Assembly: GCA_019055375.1 (NCBI GenBank)
Contig: JAHQIW010006152.1
Location: forward strand, 1-64,000
Length of the DNA: 64,000 nucleotides
Reading direction: 5' to 3'
Source of the DNA: Parelaphostrongylus tenuis
Taxonomy: Eukaryota; Nematoda; Chromadorea; Rhabditida; Metastrongylidae
Part shown: piece by piece, positions 1 through 9,300 of the stretch
Position numbering within the stretch: the first letter of the stretch is position 1
How the letters are laid out: the number at the start of each line of letters is the position of its first letter
The notes under the pieces: generated by a model
Database searches by the model: none
The model's input: the letters and a program-made list of their open reading frames with translations, nothing else
What the model was told of the DNA's origin: nothing
Made by a program: the position numbers and the translations under genes

Positions 1-174
1 GGTGCTTCACTATTGATAAGAATAGATCTCCATTCCTCGTTGACTACGGCTCTGAAGCTGTGTCGCCAGAGATCACGCTGTCTGTAAGTGTTTGACCGTT
101 TGTTCCCCAGGCAGATCATAACGGACTAATCGATATCGACAGATCTATTGATCGATAAAGTCTAGTCTTTCTCC

Positions 175-490
175 TTCACACGGCCCGTCATCACAATTCG
201 TTGTCCGGAGGAAGCCACCGCTTCTCTGCATTCGATTCGTTACCGCGAATTCGTCCTCCAGAGAGGTCCTCGATGATTTCGTGTGTTCCTTGGGCTTCTG
301 CTCAAGGAAATCATCTCCTCATGGATGTCGAAGAATGCTGGTCGAGGCGGATCTCCTTGCAATCCTAGAGAGGTAGCGGAGCCAAGACGTTCTTTGATTC
401 AACGCAAGAGGGTTAGGGGGGGAGAGGAATTGAACGTGGACCTTCCATCCTGACAGGCCGCATCACTAACCAGTGCGCTACCCGGCCCCC
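175..490 (-). repeat. tRNA-derived SINE, family B, full-length copy
   Basis: Read on the minus strand, the copy begins with a tRNA-like head (GGGGCCGGGTAGCGCACTGG, then a box-B-like GTTCAATTCC). A body follows containing CGACCAGCATTCTTCGACAT and GGTAACGAATCGAATGC, and it ends near GTGATGACGGGCCGTGTG. The same order of blocks recurs at about 16.43, 17.13, 23.70, 37.44, 43.17 and 54.01 kb, which defines the family. It has no coding capacity. Boundaries are approximate because I aligned the copies by eye. Confidence 0.7.
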
Positions 491-740
491 AGATAGATTA
501 TAATCGGTTTTTAAGCTTTTTTTCATGTTTTTAAAGACGTGTTCGTCTATTTTGTCAATAGGGCACGATATCTATCGAAATCCGTAGGTCAAAACACTGT
601 TGCAGCAAGATGAATTCGATGTTCTCGACGTCGACAGAGAGGATGGAATCCGTCTCTTTCATCGAAAATATCAAGTCACCATATCTCACTGGAGTGAAAT
701 ACTCCTTCACTCAGGTTACTATCCTTTTTTCTCTTGTTTT

Positions 741-1134
741 TTAACCCTTTCTAGTTTCGATATTGATCAATTTTCGCCCGCGTGCGGCGCGCGATTCTCA
801 ATATTTAATAAAAGTTTTCTTCTTCGGTTCAGGAGAAGAATTTCCGATTTTGTAGTATTCTGATAATCCATGATCTCCTCTATACGCTCGTGTGCCTTTT
901 GAGCGTATATAACACTCACATTAGAGAGAAAACTCTGAATGCAAATCATGATTTCATTTTCGCTGCTACAGCTCAATAAGACGATTTTTTCAGAAACCAA
1001 GAATACTGTTGAATTCGCAGAGATTTAAGCTTCCGAATGATATATGAAATTTTAGTAAAGAATTTTTCTCCAGTGAATAACAGCTTTGAAAAGATGAGGG
1101 TCGAAGGCGACCCTCCCCGTCTGGAAAGGCTAAA
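741..1134 (+). repeat. MITE-like element with TTAA-CCCTTT ends (family C)
   Basis: The element opens with TTAACCCTTTCTAG and closes with CCGTCTGGAAAGGCTAA, an imperfect terminal inverted repeat. The last 40 bases contain a small hairpin (GAGGGTC, then GACCCTC). Shared internal blocks include a GCGCGCG tract, TTTGTAGTATTCTGATAA, GCTGCTACAGC and AATTCGCAGAGATTTAAGC. It is about 395 bp with no ORF of interest. Ends and size suggest a non-autonomous DNA transposon. TTAA at the ends recalls piggyBac-type elements, but no transposase is visible and superfamily assignment is inference. Confidence 0.55.
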
Positions 1135-1432
1135 GATTTTCCGAATGCGTAGGATTCATTGCGCCGGTTTCTCATTCATCGGATTTTTTGATAGTTTTCT
1201 GTTAGACGGCGGCAAATGAATATTCGTCCACGACCACATTCGCTGTAGAAGAATGTTTTGTAAGAATGCCGCCAGTCATTCGAAACCATAAATCTTCGGC
1301 TAGAGCTTTACATGGCCTGTTTTCCAGAGCACCCTTTTATTACGCTGTAAAATCCACAAGAAAGTTTTCTTTCACACGACCACGCCTTTTTTTCTCGTCG
1401 CGCTTATATTTTTCTGGATAAAACTACTTTAA

Positions 1433-1690
1433 ATTCTTTTTATTTTGACTGCCACTTGCACTGATATAATGTTATAGTATACCCAATACGTGGAGTGCTG
1501 TGCAAAAACGTTCGCGTCAGCCGGGATTCGAACCACAGCGTAAATAAGAGTGCTGTGCAAAGCGAGCGTCGGTAGTGCAACGGTTAGCATACGCTCCCGG
1601 AAAGAGTGAGATCTGGGTTCGAATCCCGGCTGACGCAAACGTTTCTGGACAGCACTCCTCATATTGGGTATACTAAAACTGCTTTGTTAG
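1433..1690. mobile_element. Divergent paired tRNA-like palindromic element, copy 1 (left unit truncated)
   Basis: Outer flanks GTATACCCAATA and TATTGGGTATAC are inverted. Inside them lie a minus-strand remnant of a tRNA-like unit (about 1514-1534) and a complete plus-strand unit at 1566-1637. The sequence outside the flank, including CTGCCACTTGCA, recurs in inverted form at the right end of the copy at 6.8-7.2 kb. It is therefore part of the repeat and not unique DNA. This is a dispersed, structured repeat and has no protein-coding capacity. Confidence 0.7.
1566..1637 (+). other. tRNA-like unit (cloverleaf, anticodon-position GGA) inside palindromic repeat
   Basis: The unit folds by hand into a full cloverleaf: acceptor GCGTCGG with CTGACGC, D stem GTGC/GCAT, anticodon stem CGCTC/GAGTG, and T stem CTGGG/CCCGG. 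The anticodon loop is CCGGAAA, which puts GGA at the anticodon position but C instead of T at position 33. The variable loop is short, unlike a normal tRNA-Ser. Box A (TAGTGCAACGG) and box B (GGTTCGAATCC) match Pol III consensus exactly. The repeated setting and C33 argue against a working tRNA-Ser; it is probably a tRNA-derived repeat module. Confidence 0.65.
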
Positions 1691-2360
1691 ACTGGTAGTA
1701 CTCTTTCGATAGCACAAGTCTCGAACAACTCAAAAATGTTTTTGGATCTCGCAAGGGCCCTTTTGATAGCACTGTAGGAGTAAGAAAACAATTATGTTCC
1801 ACATCTCACCGGACAAAGCTCTTTCTTCAGACTCCTAGTAATCGTTCGATAGCGTAAGTTTCACTGATTCCAATGCTGTGCTTATTTTCTGGGAAGGACC
1901 CAGCACTGCAGTGCAGCAAGGCAAATGAAATCGAGTTTCACTAGCTCGACGAGCTTGTTTACCGGCCGATTCACGCACTGGAGGGCGGGCGATCGACGGT
2001 GGCCTAAGGTGGCAGGCATGTAGGGTGCTGCTTCCTACTCAGCTGGGAATTTTATTCCCGCTCTGCAAGAAACTCCAGATAAAGCGATTGACTCAAATGC
2101 TACGAGATTTTCTCTACACATTCATATGCTTTTCGTGCTTCCAGCGAATTGTGCGCATTATATTGAAAGTGAAGGCGCGCGGCGAGTGTGCAACATAATT
2201 TTATTTTGAATTTTATGACATTATAAAAGGGTGTTTTGAAAAACCTGCCACGCACGGCTCTAGCCAGAGATTTAAACTTTCGAATCACTACTAAAATTCT
2301 AACAAAGAAATTTTAACAACTCCCAAGACCGACTGTCTATTAACCTCGGCATGCTTCAGT

Positions 2361-2899
2361 ATGATTCTTGATTTTCTTCTTTGAGCAGAACACGAGGTGT
2401 TACATTAAACATTATTTGATAGCTGACGTTTCGGCAGTTCGCCTTCTTCAGAGCCTGGAAAGGTCAAAATGTTTGCAATACAATCAGTCAAACACCTCCA
2501 TTACTTTTTAGAGAAAATCACCAGACCTAGATTTCAATCGCATCAAGCAAAAATCAACACTCAACATACTCACCGCTTTTTATATGTGTTCCACTGAATG
2601 ATCCAAGTGGAGATCACCGGAAAGAGAGACACATAGGCTCGTAATGCATCCTACCCATCAAAACAACAGTCTTATATACTGGCTCATATCGCGAGTGTTT
2701 ACAAGGCATTCCTCCCTGCGGTTTATGGTTGGATTGGTCGTATTAATCCAAAATGCTTCCAAGATCTTTCGCGCTGATGTTTTTTTTTGCTCCTGAGCAA
2801 GGATGACTACTTCGATCTCAAAATCAACTCCGTCGTCAGCTATTGAATAAAGTTTAATGTAACACCTCGTGTTCTGCTCAAAGAAGAAAATCAAAAGAA
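2361..2899 (-). mobile_element. Penelope-like element 3' fragment bounded by inverted repeats
   Basis: The minus strand encodes the C-terminal end of a Penelope-type ORF at about 2660-2890: residues include FEIEVVILAQE, SARKILEAFWI and NRREECL. This is the segment that follows the GIY-YIG endonuclease core in Penelope-like elements. Downstream on the same strand lies a hammerhead-like motif (2420-2450). A repeat of about 60 bp at 2367-2426 returns inverted at 2834-2892, so the inverted repeat cuts directly into the ORF. The upstream reverse transcriptase and endonuclease core are missing. It is a dead fragment. Confidence 0.7.
2420..2450 (-). ncRNA. Hammerhead-like ribozyme motif (Penelope-associated)
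   Basis: The minus strand reads CTGAAGA, A, GGCG, AAC, TGCC, GAAAC. This matches the hammerhead core CUGANGA...GAAA with a four-pair stem II that includes one G-T wobble. Penelope-like elements are known to carry hammerhead motifs. Stems I and III were not verified, so self-cleavage is not claimed. Confidence 0.5.
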
Positions 2900-3099
2900 A
2901 TTTTATTCAGCGAAAAAGGACTTTAAAAAGTTAAGTGTTGAAAACCACCCTCACTGTTTGGGAATAGTTAAGATCTTTCGAATGCATAGGATTCATTGCA
3001 CCGGTTGTTATTCTTTTATGTATTTATTTTAGCCCTTATTATTAGCATAACTTCATTTTTGTTAGTTTTATCTTCCAACATCAATATTATTTATGGTAA

Positions 3100-3845
3100 T
3101 TGTTATTTCAGTCATTTATTGTGTTCTAAATCCATGATAAAAAGCCGCTGAAGACGGGATCTAAGCGGGGCTTTACTGGGGTTCTCATCAGAAATTACTG
3201 AATTATTTCAAAAAAATCACAGGTTTAAATTGATGTTAGGCGTCCACATTCTGCTTTTACGATGTCCATTCCTTCGAGTAGTCGTTTTTCTCTAATCCGT
3301 TTGATTACAATTTGAAAAAAAAAGTAATCTTTTGCGGGCATCAGCATAATCGATATCGCCGATGGCGCGCGATCTTTGTTATTCAATAACGATTTTCTCC
3401 TTTGTTTTGGAAAGTGCTTTAGATTTCTTGTATTTATCTGATAGAACATGATTTTCTCTACAAAATGGTATACTTTTTGTGCATGTATAACCTCTCTGTG
3501 CAAAGAAAGCCCCGAATGTGAAATGTTGTGTTATTTTTACTCTCACAATGCGCTATGAAAAGCTTTTCGAGAATCAGTCTGTGCTTCGAATTCGCCAGGA
3601 TTTACGCTATCGAATGAACTTAGTGTAGTTCAATAAAAAGCGATCTACAGTGTAAAACATGTTTTATTTTTGCTGCTGCAACGTACTACAAATGCCTTCT
3701 TGAAGCAAAGTGTCGGAGCCCCCGAGATTCAAGCATTTGAATGACTGCCTAAATTCCAAATAAAAGGCTTTGTTCGGCAAGTGAAGACCCTCAAATTTTG
3801 AGGGTCAAATGACTCTCATCGTCCGCAAAGACGTGGTCAAATAGC
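3100..3845 (+). repeat. Family C MITE-like repeat, decayed copy or copies
   Basis: The region shares the family blocks: GCGCGCGATC, a segment like CTGATAGAACATGATTTTCT, TGTGAAATG, GCTGCTGCAACG, and a terminal hairpin GAGGGTC/GACCCTC near 3785-3810. The middle block appears twice (about 3590-3640 and 3700-3760), so this is probably a nested or partly duplicated copy. No gene is seen here. Confidence 0.45.
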
Positions 3846-4039
3846 CACGTTTGATTGTAGGGTTATGAGAGTGAATAATATAGCTAATGTCCTTCTTTTC
3901 AGGATAGATGGCAGAATCATTTCTGAAATGAACATAAAAATTCAACAAAAGTACTCGGAATCAATAGTAATTCAATGCATTTCGCATTGTTATGATGTTT
4001 TCTAAATACCTAAGAGATTGAGTGGTGAGCAAAAACGCG

Positions 4040-4107
4040 GCCTCAGACGGGAATCGAACCCGCGTTTCATCCTATCCGGGGACGCGTGCTCTAACCACTC
4101 GAGAAAC
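4040..4107 (-). pseudogene. tRNA pseudogene with GGA at the anticodon position
   Basis: On the minus strand the 3' half is good: anticodon stem CGTCC/GGATG around loop CCGGATA, T arm GCGGG TTCGATT CCCGT, and acceptor 3' strand CTGAGGC. The 5' acceptor strand GTTTCTC pairs at only about five of seven positions. The D-arm segment is about three bases short. GGA again sits at the anticodon position after a C, as in the palindromic repeats. It is not a functional tRNA by inspection. Confidence 0.5.
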
Positions 4108-4424
4108 AAAAATAATCAAAATACTTCAAACTCTTATTTGTTCCATATCACAGTTCTTTTCTTGGCACTCTTCTCATTATGAGGCGATAAATGAAAAACC
4201 GACCCCGTTCGATGGAGAGAGGACCTTTTCATAGGAGTGTCGGTTTTTTATTTGGCCCTTTATAACCAAAAAGAACCGATAAAAAATTCAGTAAATTGAG
4301 TCAATGAATGTAGATAAGTTTGAGTTGTATAGATTCCCGTTTTAGTTTTTGCTTTCTGATTTCAGGTATGAGCTTAAGTTCAAGCTTGATAAATGTGATT
4401 GACTTAGTATAAGAAAGTTTTAAG

Positions 4425-6324
4425 GGCCAGCAAGAACGAACTTTCGACCTTGTCTTGAGGCATAGTAGCGTCGCCGTACTTCTCTACCACACAGCCATGG
4501 AGAAATTCCTATTCGTGAGACAGTTCCGTCCCGGTAATTCTCTTCTTCCAATCGACTTCATATCGTGTCATTTTAGCCTTCACTTCTTTCTTCTTCAATG
4601 AATTCTTTGTTTTTAGTGTTTCCTAGCAATGGTATGATGTTGTAAATGTATATCTAGGAATACTGAGTGCTGCGCAAAAATGTTACCTTAGCTGGGAGTT
4701 GAACCGCGTTCATTCTTAACGGGCGCGTGTTGCCACTACACTATGGAGGCCACCGCTCTGCTATCACTCTTCTTCTTTCAGCTATCCTGGTTGGACACGT
4801 TTTACGACAACCAGGAAGTTTTGGAAAGAAATTGACGGAGATTGATTGGTCTAGTTATGATGCATCAATGGATATACCATTGAATTATGTGCGGGACTGA
4901 TTGATAAGGCGAGGGGAAAGTCTGCTTTTTCTCTCTTTCTCTCTTTTCTTTGCTCTTCCATCTTTTCTTCCTTCTTTCTTTTCTGGTTTTCCCCTTTCTC
5001 TTCAAGAAGGATTATCTGTTTCTTCTGATTTCTGTTAATTTCAGGATCTTCCAACAGTTGACATCGTGAGAGAAGAAATCGAGGAAGAATGTGGATACAA
5101 TGTCAAGCCCGATAGAATCCATCTTATTGCTACATTTAGGTTAGGGCAATCACTTTTTTTCACAATCATCGTTTTGAAGATTACTCTTTTAAAGGGGCGC
5201 GTGTGGAGCATTGGTTAGAGGTGTTCTGCTACACAGTTCGACCAATGATAGTCGACGGTTCGTTCCCGTGTCGAGGCTCACCAAGTTTTCATCTTTCCGG
5301 AGTCGGCGAGTATGTATCAGACTAGTCTGGAAGAATAGCCGCACTGATTAGATACGTCAACAGCCCACCAAGAGTCTTTCTAAAGGTCAGATAGGCATTG
5401 GAACCGCTTCAAACATGCTTGATGGTGTCGAATGCTGACGCATCCTTCAGAGATTGGACATCACCGCGAGCTTTATCTTTTATTTTTTTACCTAGGAGGA
5501 GGTTTTGTCTCTAGAAACTATACTTTTAGGCCCTTCAGATTCTAAACCCACGGCCTGTGTATCTTTGACTAGCAAAGCTGGGCGGTATGCTCCACCTCTT
5601 CTTCATCTCCAACCTCCAGCGTTCCACTGTTAGACGCAGCACGTTGGGAGTTAGAGATGCAGAGGAGGTGAAGCTGACCGTCTAGAGTGGTAAGCTAGAG
5701 ATGCAGAAGCCGTGCGTCCACGGTTCTGAAGGGTTAAGGCACTTTTCAAAGAAGTGAAGACATTGTGCATTGTTTTCGAAGATTGAAGCAAATCTGTTCG
5801 ATAATGAGCTTTACGGGTAAGAGTTCCAGTGTTGCTGCTCATGAATCTGGTGGTACTCAGTATCTATTCTATGCTGAGATCGATGACTCTATGAAGGTCT
5901 CTGAAGGAGGCGGAAACGTCAGTGAGGGAGAGCTTATCATGAAGGTTTGTGGTGATTCCTTTTTTCTTATGAATGTTCAGTCAGCAGGACTCACTTGTTC
6001 CGCTTTAAGGTGTTCCTTACCGAAAACGAAGTCCGTACGTTGCTCAACAGTGACTACTGTTTGGGTCCTCCTTCGATGCTCTATGCCATATTGTGGTGGT
6101 TTGCCCATAAAAGTGATCTCAAGAAGGCCTTATCCACGGTGAATAGTGCGTAGGCTTCCTCGATAAGTTCCAGCTGTAGCTTCATCAAGTTATTTGATTC
6201 TTTCTTCCGCAGGAAAACGCATATAAATGGCAACCAAAGGACGTCGTTCCGTTGAAGAACTTCAAATTCGAGAGAATTCCTTCCTCAAAGAGATTCATAC
6301 CCTTATCGAATGAAATTCACACTT
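4425..6324 (+). CDS. Nudix module 1 (intact Nudix box, damaged frame)
   Basis: Exon 1 ends HSSVAVLLYHTAMEKFLF then VRQFRP (phase 1, donor at 4534). Exon 2 (4782-4908) reads ILVGHVLRQPGSFGK and, after a one-base frame change near 4865, NGYTIELCAGLIDK. Exon 3 (5045-5139) carries the Nudix box REEIEEECGY. Exon 4 (5830-5944) reads SGGTQYLFYAEIDDSM and EGELIMK. Exon 5 (6010-6138) reads LGPPSMLYAILWWF. Exon 6 (6213-6324) is a linker into module 2. Besides the frame change, the upstream KFKL segment at 4366-4390 is separated from exon 1 by about 25 extra bases containing stops. Either the module is decaying, or the assembly has indel errors. Confidence 0.7.
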
Positions 6325-9300
6325 GTAAGTGATAGTCTTCTTGTTAGCTCGGTATAATTCGTTATCGCAAACCACTTTTTAACCCTTCAAAAACAAGGCA
6401 TTTTCCCCTTTCTATTTGAAATGTCATCAATCAATATTAGCTTCAATCTTGGAACATTCAATACCCTGCTTTTTTTTTTCGAAAAATCATTATAAGTGCG
6501 CTGAAGCAACGGAGATGAATTTGAGTCTCATCGGTGTTACTTTTTTCTCGGTTAACCTCTTTGGGACCGTGGACCTCCCTCCTATGCATCTTTAACCCTC
6601 AGCGTGGGAACGCATCAAATGTATCATTGTATCATTCAGTTTCATTATTTTTGTCATTTTCCTTTGTTTGTTTGTTTGTTTGTTTTTATTCGCTTCTCGG
6701 CCTTTTGGCTAAGATCAAAGTTTAGTTCAATTAATTTAGTTCCTTTGTTATGTTTTACGTAGATATATCATGTCATGATTAATAGGAGAATAACATCTAT
6801 AATACAATTGAAACAATACAGTAATTCCCAATATATGGAGTGCTGTGCAAAAACGTTCGCGTCAGCCGGGATTCGAACCCAGATCTCACTCTTTCCGGGA
6901 GCGTATGCTATTCGTTTCCTCTACCGACGCTCGTTTTGCACCGTCGACGGTTGGGTGTTGGCAGACAGCGCGCGTTGTAGCGTAAATAAGAGTCCTGTGC
7001 AAAACGAGCGTCGGTAGTGCAACGGTTAGCATACGCTCCCGGAAAGAGTGAGATTTGAGATCGAATCCCGGCTGACGCGAACGTTTGCACAGCACTCCAT
7101 ATATTGGGTATACTATAACATCATACCACTGCAAGTGGCAGTCAAAATAGAAAGAATTATGACTGATTATCAATACAATAATTCATTCAGTGCGTTCCCA
7201 CGCTGGGGGAGATGGTAGAGACGCGGAGAAGGTGGATTCACGGTCCCGTAAGAGTTTATTCTTGCACTGACAGTGAAAATAAGGTTGAGATCTACACTAG
7301 ACGCGTAGTTTTTGCTCGGTTAGGTGTGTGAAGGACTTCGTGGATGGGGTTTGCATCATTCGCAGTGAAACGATGCCGAAGTGGCAGGGTTTTGGATGGT
7401 CTTCCAGCAGCCTTTTGGTACTTATTTGAGTAGCATAAATTTCCAATGATTGTGAAGCTGGGTTAGTGTTCGCAAAGATCTTCATATTACACTGGAAGAG
7501 GGAAAAGGGTCACAGTTTTCAGTTCTAGACCTAGGCTGCTTAGTCTTAGATATAGTCGCGGGTTTACTTAGACAATGAAAGAAGAGAGTAGAAGCCTAAG
7601 CTCACATAAAAAATTCTTCTACAATTCCATTACGGGAAAACTGAGGAATTTCAACGAGGCATAAATAAGTCCCAGATAAATAATAAGATTCACGCTATGT
7701 ACGCCGGAGTGTAAAGTCCAGTATCATTTCGCTGTACGATGCAGTAAAAAGGTGTTTCTAGGAGACAGGCACAGAATGAACTTAGTCGAGATTCAAGCTA
7801 CAAATAAGTGCAAACACTGAAAAAATTTGAAAAGTCGCGGATTCCAAAAAGTTGAAAAACGGATTGTGATGACCGACTTCTTTCTCAGTTTCTCTCAGTA
7901 AGTTCAAATTATGCAGTCTTAAGGGTCCCTTGACGAGAACCTGGGATCTGGCTTTGTGTGACGACAGTATCGCTGTCCTTCTGTTCAACGAAGATACGAA
8001 GGAATTAGTGCTTCTTCAACGATTTCGACCAGGTCCATATTAAAGCTTTTTCTAAGGTTCAGTCTTGTTTCATGTTTCTTTTTGAATTTTATAACTTTCC
8101 AAGATAATCTACCTACCTTGACTAAGTTAGCCGACGTGCCGCAGTGGTAACGAAGTTCCTTGCGATATATACACGTGGTCGATGACTCGATCTCGTGCCC
8201 CAAGGCTCTTTAGGCTTTCCATCCTTCCAGTATGGGCGTATTGGTACTCAGACTTTCGTGGAGAATGTGCACTGACGTGATATATTGTTAGGTCGCCACG
8301 AGTCCTTGTAAAGGCCATATTTGTTTTCAATCACCTCTGATGACGCTATGAATGGAGTCGAATGCATGGCACATCCCTTAGGGATTGATCAACGCTGTAG
8401 CTTTATCTTTCTTTCTTCAACAGAGTGCTCTTAGATTTCATATCATCTTCTCTATATAGCTGCGCTAATTGGCCAAGTACGACATCGTTCCCGTGCTGAT
8501 ACCGCACTTGAGTCGATCGACTGGTCATCGCAGCCTCCAGAATGGGCATACACGTTGGAGTTGTGCTCTGGACATTACAGAAGAGGTAGTTCTGAAGAAG
8601 AAATTGAAGAACGAGCGAGGGAGATCGTTGCTTTGAAGTGTGGCTATCGACTGAATTCGATTCAGTTTGTCAAATCTTATATGTGAGTTCTTGAGCTTTG
8701 AACGATTTTACTCTTTCGGGACGGCGTGTTTTCTTAAGGATATACCATTTTCTTGTGGCCTTTTCTCGCTGGGAAAATCTTTTTTCTTAGACATTTAGTA
8801 CTTTTTGGAAGCTCAAATCTCAACGACTTCAAAAACATATTTGGATTCTAGAAAGACCTCCTTATTTCTTTGTATCAGCGAAAAAAAATATCATGTTTCA
8901 CTCTCGGTTTTTTGTGCTTGACTGAGGTCTGTGGGTGGCTTTTCGCTTGGCTTTCGAAAGTCATTCGACGACTCAAATCTCAACTATTCTGAGCTAAGAT
9001 CGGTTGCAAAGGGATTTTTCATAGAACGCTCAAGAGCGAAAAGAAAATTACGTATCGTACTCGGTGTTTCCTTCGTACAAGAGCTATATAAGCATGAAAA
9101 GCATATGATAATTTAGAAGAAATGATGGAGTGTCAGGGTAACACTAAAAGCCAAAGTTTTCTCTTAGAACGGACTAGAAAACCTCAATCAAATAATGAAG
9201 ACCGCGCACTGTTACGAATTGCGCTGTGTGATCGTTAAACTCCCTTCTCAAGGATCAATCCTTTGACTCGTTAATTTTTTTTTTATTTAAATAGGATTTT

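Larger units (their letters stand above)
6543..7260. mobile_element. Inverted-arm element enclosing a U2 fragment and a paired tRNA-like element
   Basis: The left arm contains GGGACCGTGGACCTCC and CAGCGTGGGAACGCA. The right arm contains TGCGTTCCCACGCTG and GGATTCACGGTCCCGTAA. The arms are about 75 bp each and face each other about 560 bp apart. Between them lie a TTTG microsatellite, the U2-like fragment and copy 2 of the divergent tRNA-like element. The order suggests later insertions into an older fold-back element. Confidence 0.5.

Noticed and set aside
1566..1637. Functional tRNA-Ser(GGA)
   Set aside because: It lacks T33 and the long variable arm of tRNA-Ser and is part of a dispersed repeat.
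4851..5054. Lys/Glu-rich minus-strand ORF
   Set aside because: It is the antisense reading of the polypyrimidine tract in the intron between Nudix exons 2 and 3.
6775..7173. ORFs containing FASAGIR and FPGA segments, repeated at several sites
   Set aside because: These recur wherever the tRNA-like palindromic element occurs and are translations of the tRNA-like units, not a protein family.
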